Below, in pieces: positions 6,477 through 7,003 of a stretch of 7,003 bases of DNA. The position numbers and the translations under genes are program-made. Below the pieces are notes generated by a model. The model saw only the letters and a program-made list of their open reading frames with translations, did no database searches and was not told where the DNA came from. The DNA lies in contig QKGW01000406.1 of assembly GCA_003250275.1 (NCBI GenBank), positions 1 to 7,003 on the forward strand, read 5' to 3'. The stretch comes from Alphaproteobacteria bacterium (lineage in GTDB: Bacteria > Pseudomonadota > Alphaproteobacteria > Rhodospirillales > Rhodospirillaceae). Every line of letters begins with the position of its first letter. Position 1 is the first letter of the stretch.

Positions 6477-7003
6477 CCGGCCACCCGCCCGTCGGCGAGG
6501 CGGACGATGCGGTCGCAGCGCGCCGCCAGGGCCTCGTCGTGGGTGATCAGCACCAGGGTCGCGCCGCCCGCCCCGGTGGCGGAGAACATCAGATCGGCGA
6601 CGGCGCGGCCGCTGTCGGTGTCGAGGTTGCCGGTGGGCTCGTCGGCGAGGAGCAGGCGCGGCGCGGGCGCGAGCGCGCGGGCGAGTGCGACGCGCTGCTG
6701 CTCGCCGCCCGAGAGCTTGGCGGGCAGGTGGGTGAGCCGGTGCCCGAGGCCGACGGCGCGCAGCACCTCGGCGGCGCGTTCGCGCGCGGCGGGAATGCCC
6801 GCGAGGTCGAGCGGCACCGCAACGTTGTCGAGGGCGGAGAGGGTCGGAATCAGGTGGAAGGCCTGGAACACGATGCCGACGCGGCCGCGGCGGAACACCG
6901 CGAGGTCGTCCTCGCCCATGCCCGCGATGCTTTCGCCGCCGACGAACACCTCGCCGCGGGTCGGCTGTTCGAGGCCGCCCATCAGCATCATCAGCGTCGA
7001 CTT
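6473..7003 (-). CDS. ybbA: ABC transporter ATP-binding protein, YbbA (LolD/MacB-type), N-terminus outside window
   Basis: This is the ATPase subunit that should drive the adjacent YbbP permease. The 176 codons visible start within Walker A (lysine-serine-threonine-leucine at the window edge, codons 7003-6992). They include the Q-loop region IVFQAFHLIPTLSALDNV, the stretch GLGHRLTHLPAKLSGGEQQR holding the ABC signature, Walker B plus D-loop LLLADEPTGNLD, and the H-loop LVLITHD. The segment before the signature and the ending AARCDRIVRLADGRVAG resemble E. coli YbbA more than LolD or FtsE. About 40-50 N-terminal residues are missing. The stop TGA (6475-6473) overlaps the ybbP ATG by the usual ATGA, so the two are translated together. 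In E. coli ybbA lies next to tesA (divergent); whether that holds here is beyond the right edge. Confidence 0.94.
   Translation of the reverse strand, partial: KSTLMMLMGGLEQPTRGEVFVGGESIAGMGEDDLAVFRRGRVGIVFQAFHLIPTLSALDNVAVPLDLAGIPAARERAAEVLRAVGLGHRLTHLPAKLSGGEQQRVALARALAPAPRLLLADEPTGNLDTDSGRAVADLMFSATGAGGATLVLITHDEALAARCDRIVRLADGRVAG

Overview
The window is GC-rich (estimated near 70% by eye) and gene-dense, with ATG/GTG starts and long shadow reading frames in most other frames. Protein signatures (a CobA with the alphaproteobacterial-type GITAGIGGLAYAGIP motif, CbiD plus CobK, a YbhL-like Bax-inhibitor-1 protein, a YbbA/YbbP ABC system) point to a high-GC proteobacterium, most likely an alphaproteobacterium, possibly Rhodospirillales-like. 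That placement is inference from protein style, not from a marker gene.

Left part (1-2843), cobalamin (vitamin B12) corrin-ring synthesis. The window opens with the last 30 codons of an unrecognised plus-strand gene, which converges on cobA (minus strand) with only 6 bp between the stops. cobA encodes uroporphyrinogen-III C-methyltransferase, which diverts the haem precursor to precorrin-2. Across a 96-bp divergent gap lies the plus-strand pair cbiD-cobK, overlapping by 11 bp and probably translationally coupled. CbiD methylates C1 of the ring-contracted intermediate and CobK reduces the resulting precorrin-6A. The divergent gap holds a possible sigma70-type promoter for cobA whose predicted start site falls almost on the cobA ATG, suggesting a leaderless message. 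I see no cobalamin riboswitch there.

Middle (2844-3074) is a 231-bp non-coding junction between convergent cobK and the Bax-inhibitor gene. It holds four successive inverted repeats: a perfect 11-bp hairpin just after cobK, a 9-bp and a 6-bp GC hairpin that look like a small intergenic palindromic unit, and a perfect 12-bp hairpin with a U-tract that terminates the minus-strand gene.

Right part (3075-7003) is all minus strand, read from right to left: the ATPase ybbA (cut by the window edge within its Walker A motif), the 841-residue FtsX-type permease ybbP (ATGA overlap with ybbA), and after 127 bp a 249-residue Bax-inhibitor-1/YbhL-like seven-segment membrane protein. YbbAP should form an inner-membrane ABC complex of the MacB/LolCDE type, acting on a substrate in or at the outer face of the inner membrane rather than as a classical importer. 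The Bax-inhibitor protein is probably a separate transcription unit.

I found no mobile element, CRISPR array, tRNA or rRNA, and no sign of a novel defence or biosynthetic system. The items worth a second look are the hairpin-rich junction, the possible leaderless cobA, the cbiD-containing pathway type, and the unidentified gene at the left edge.
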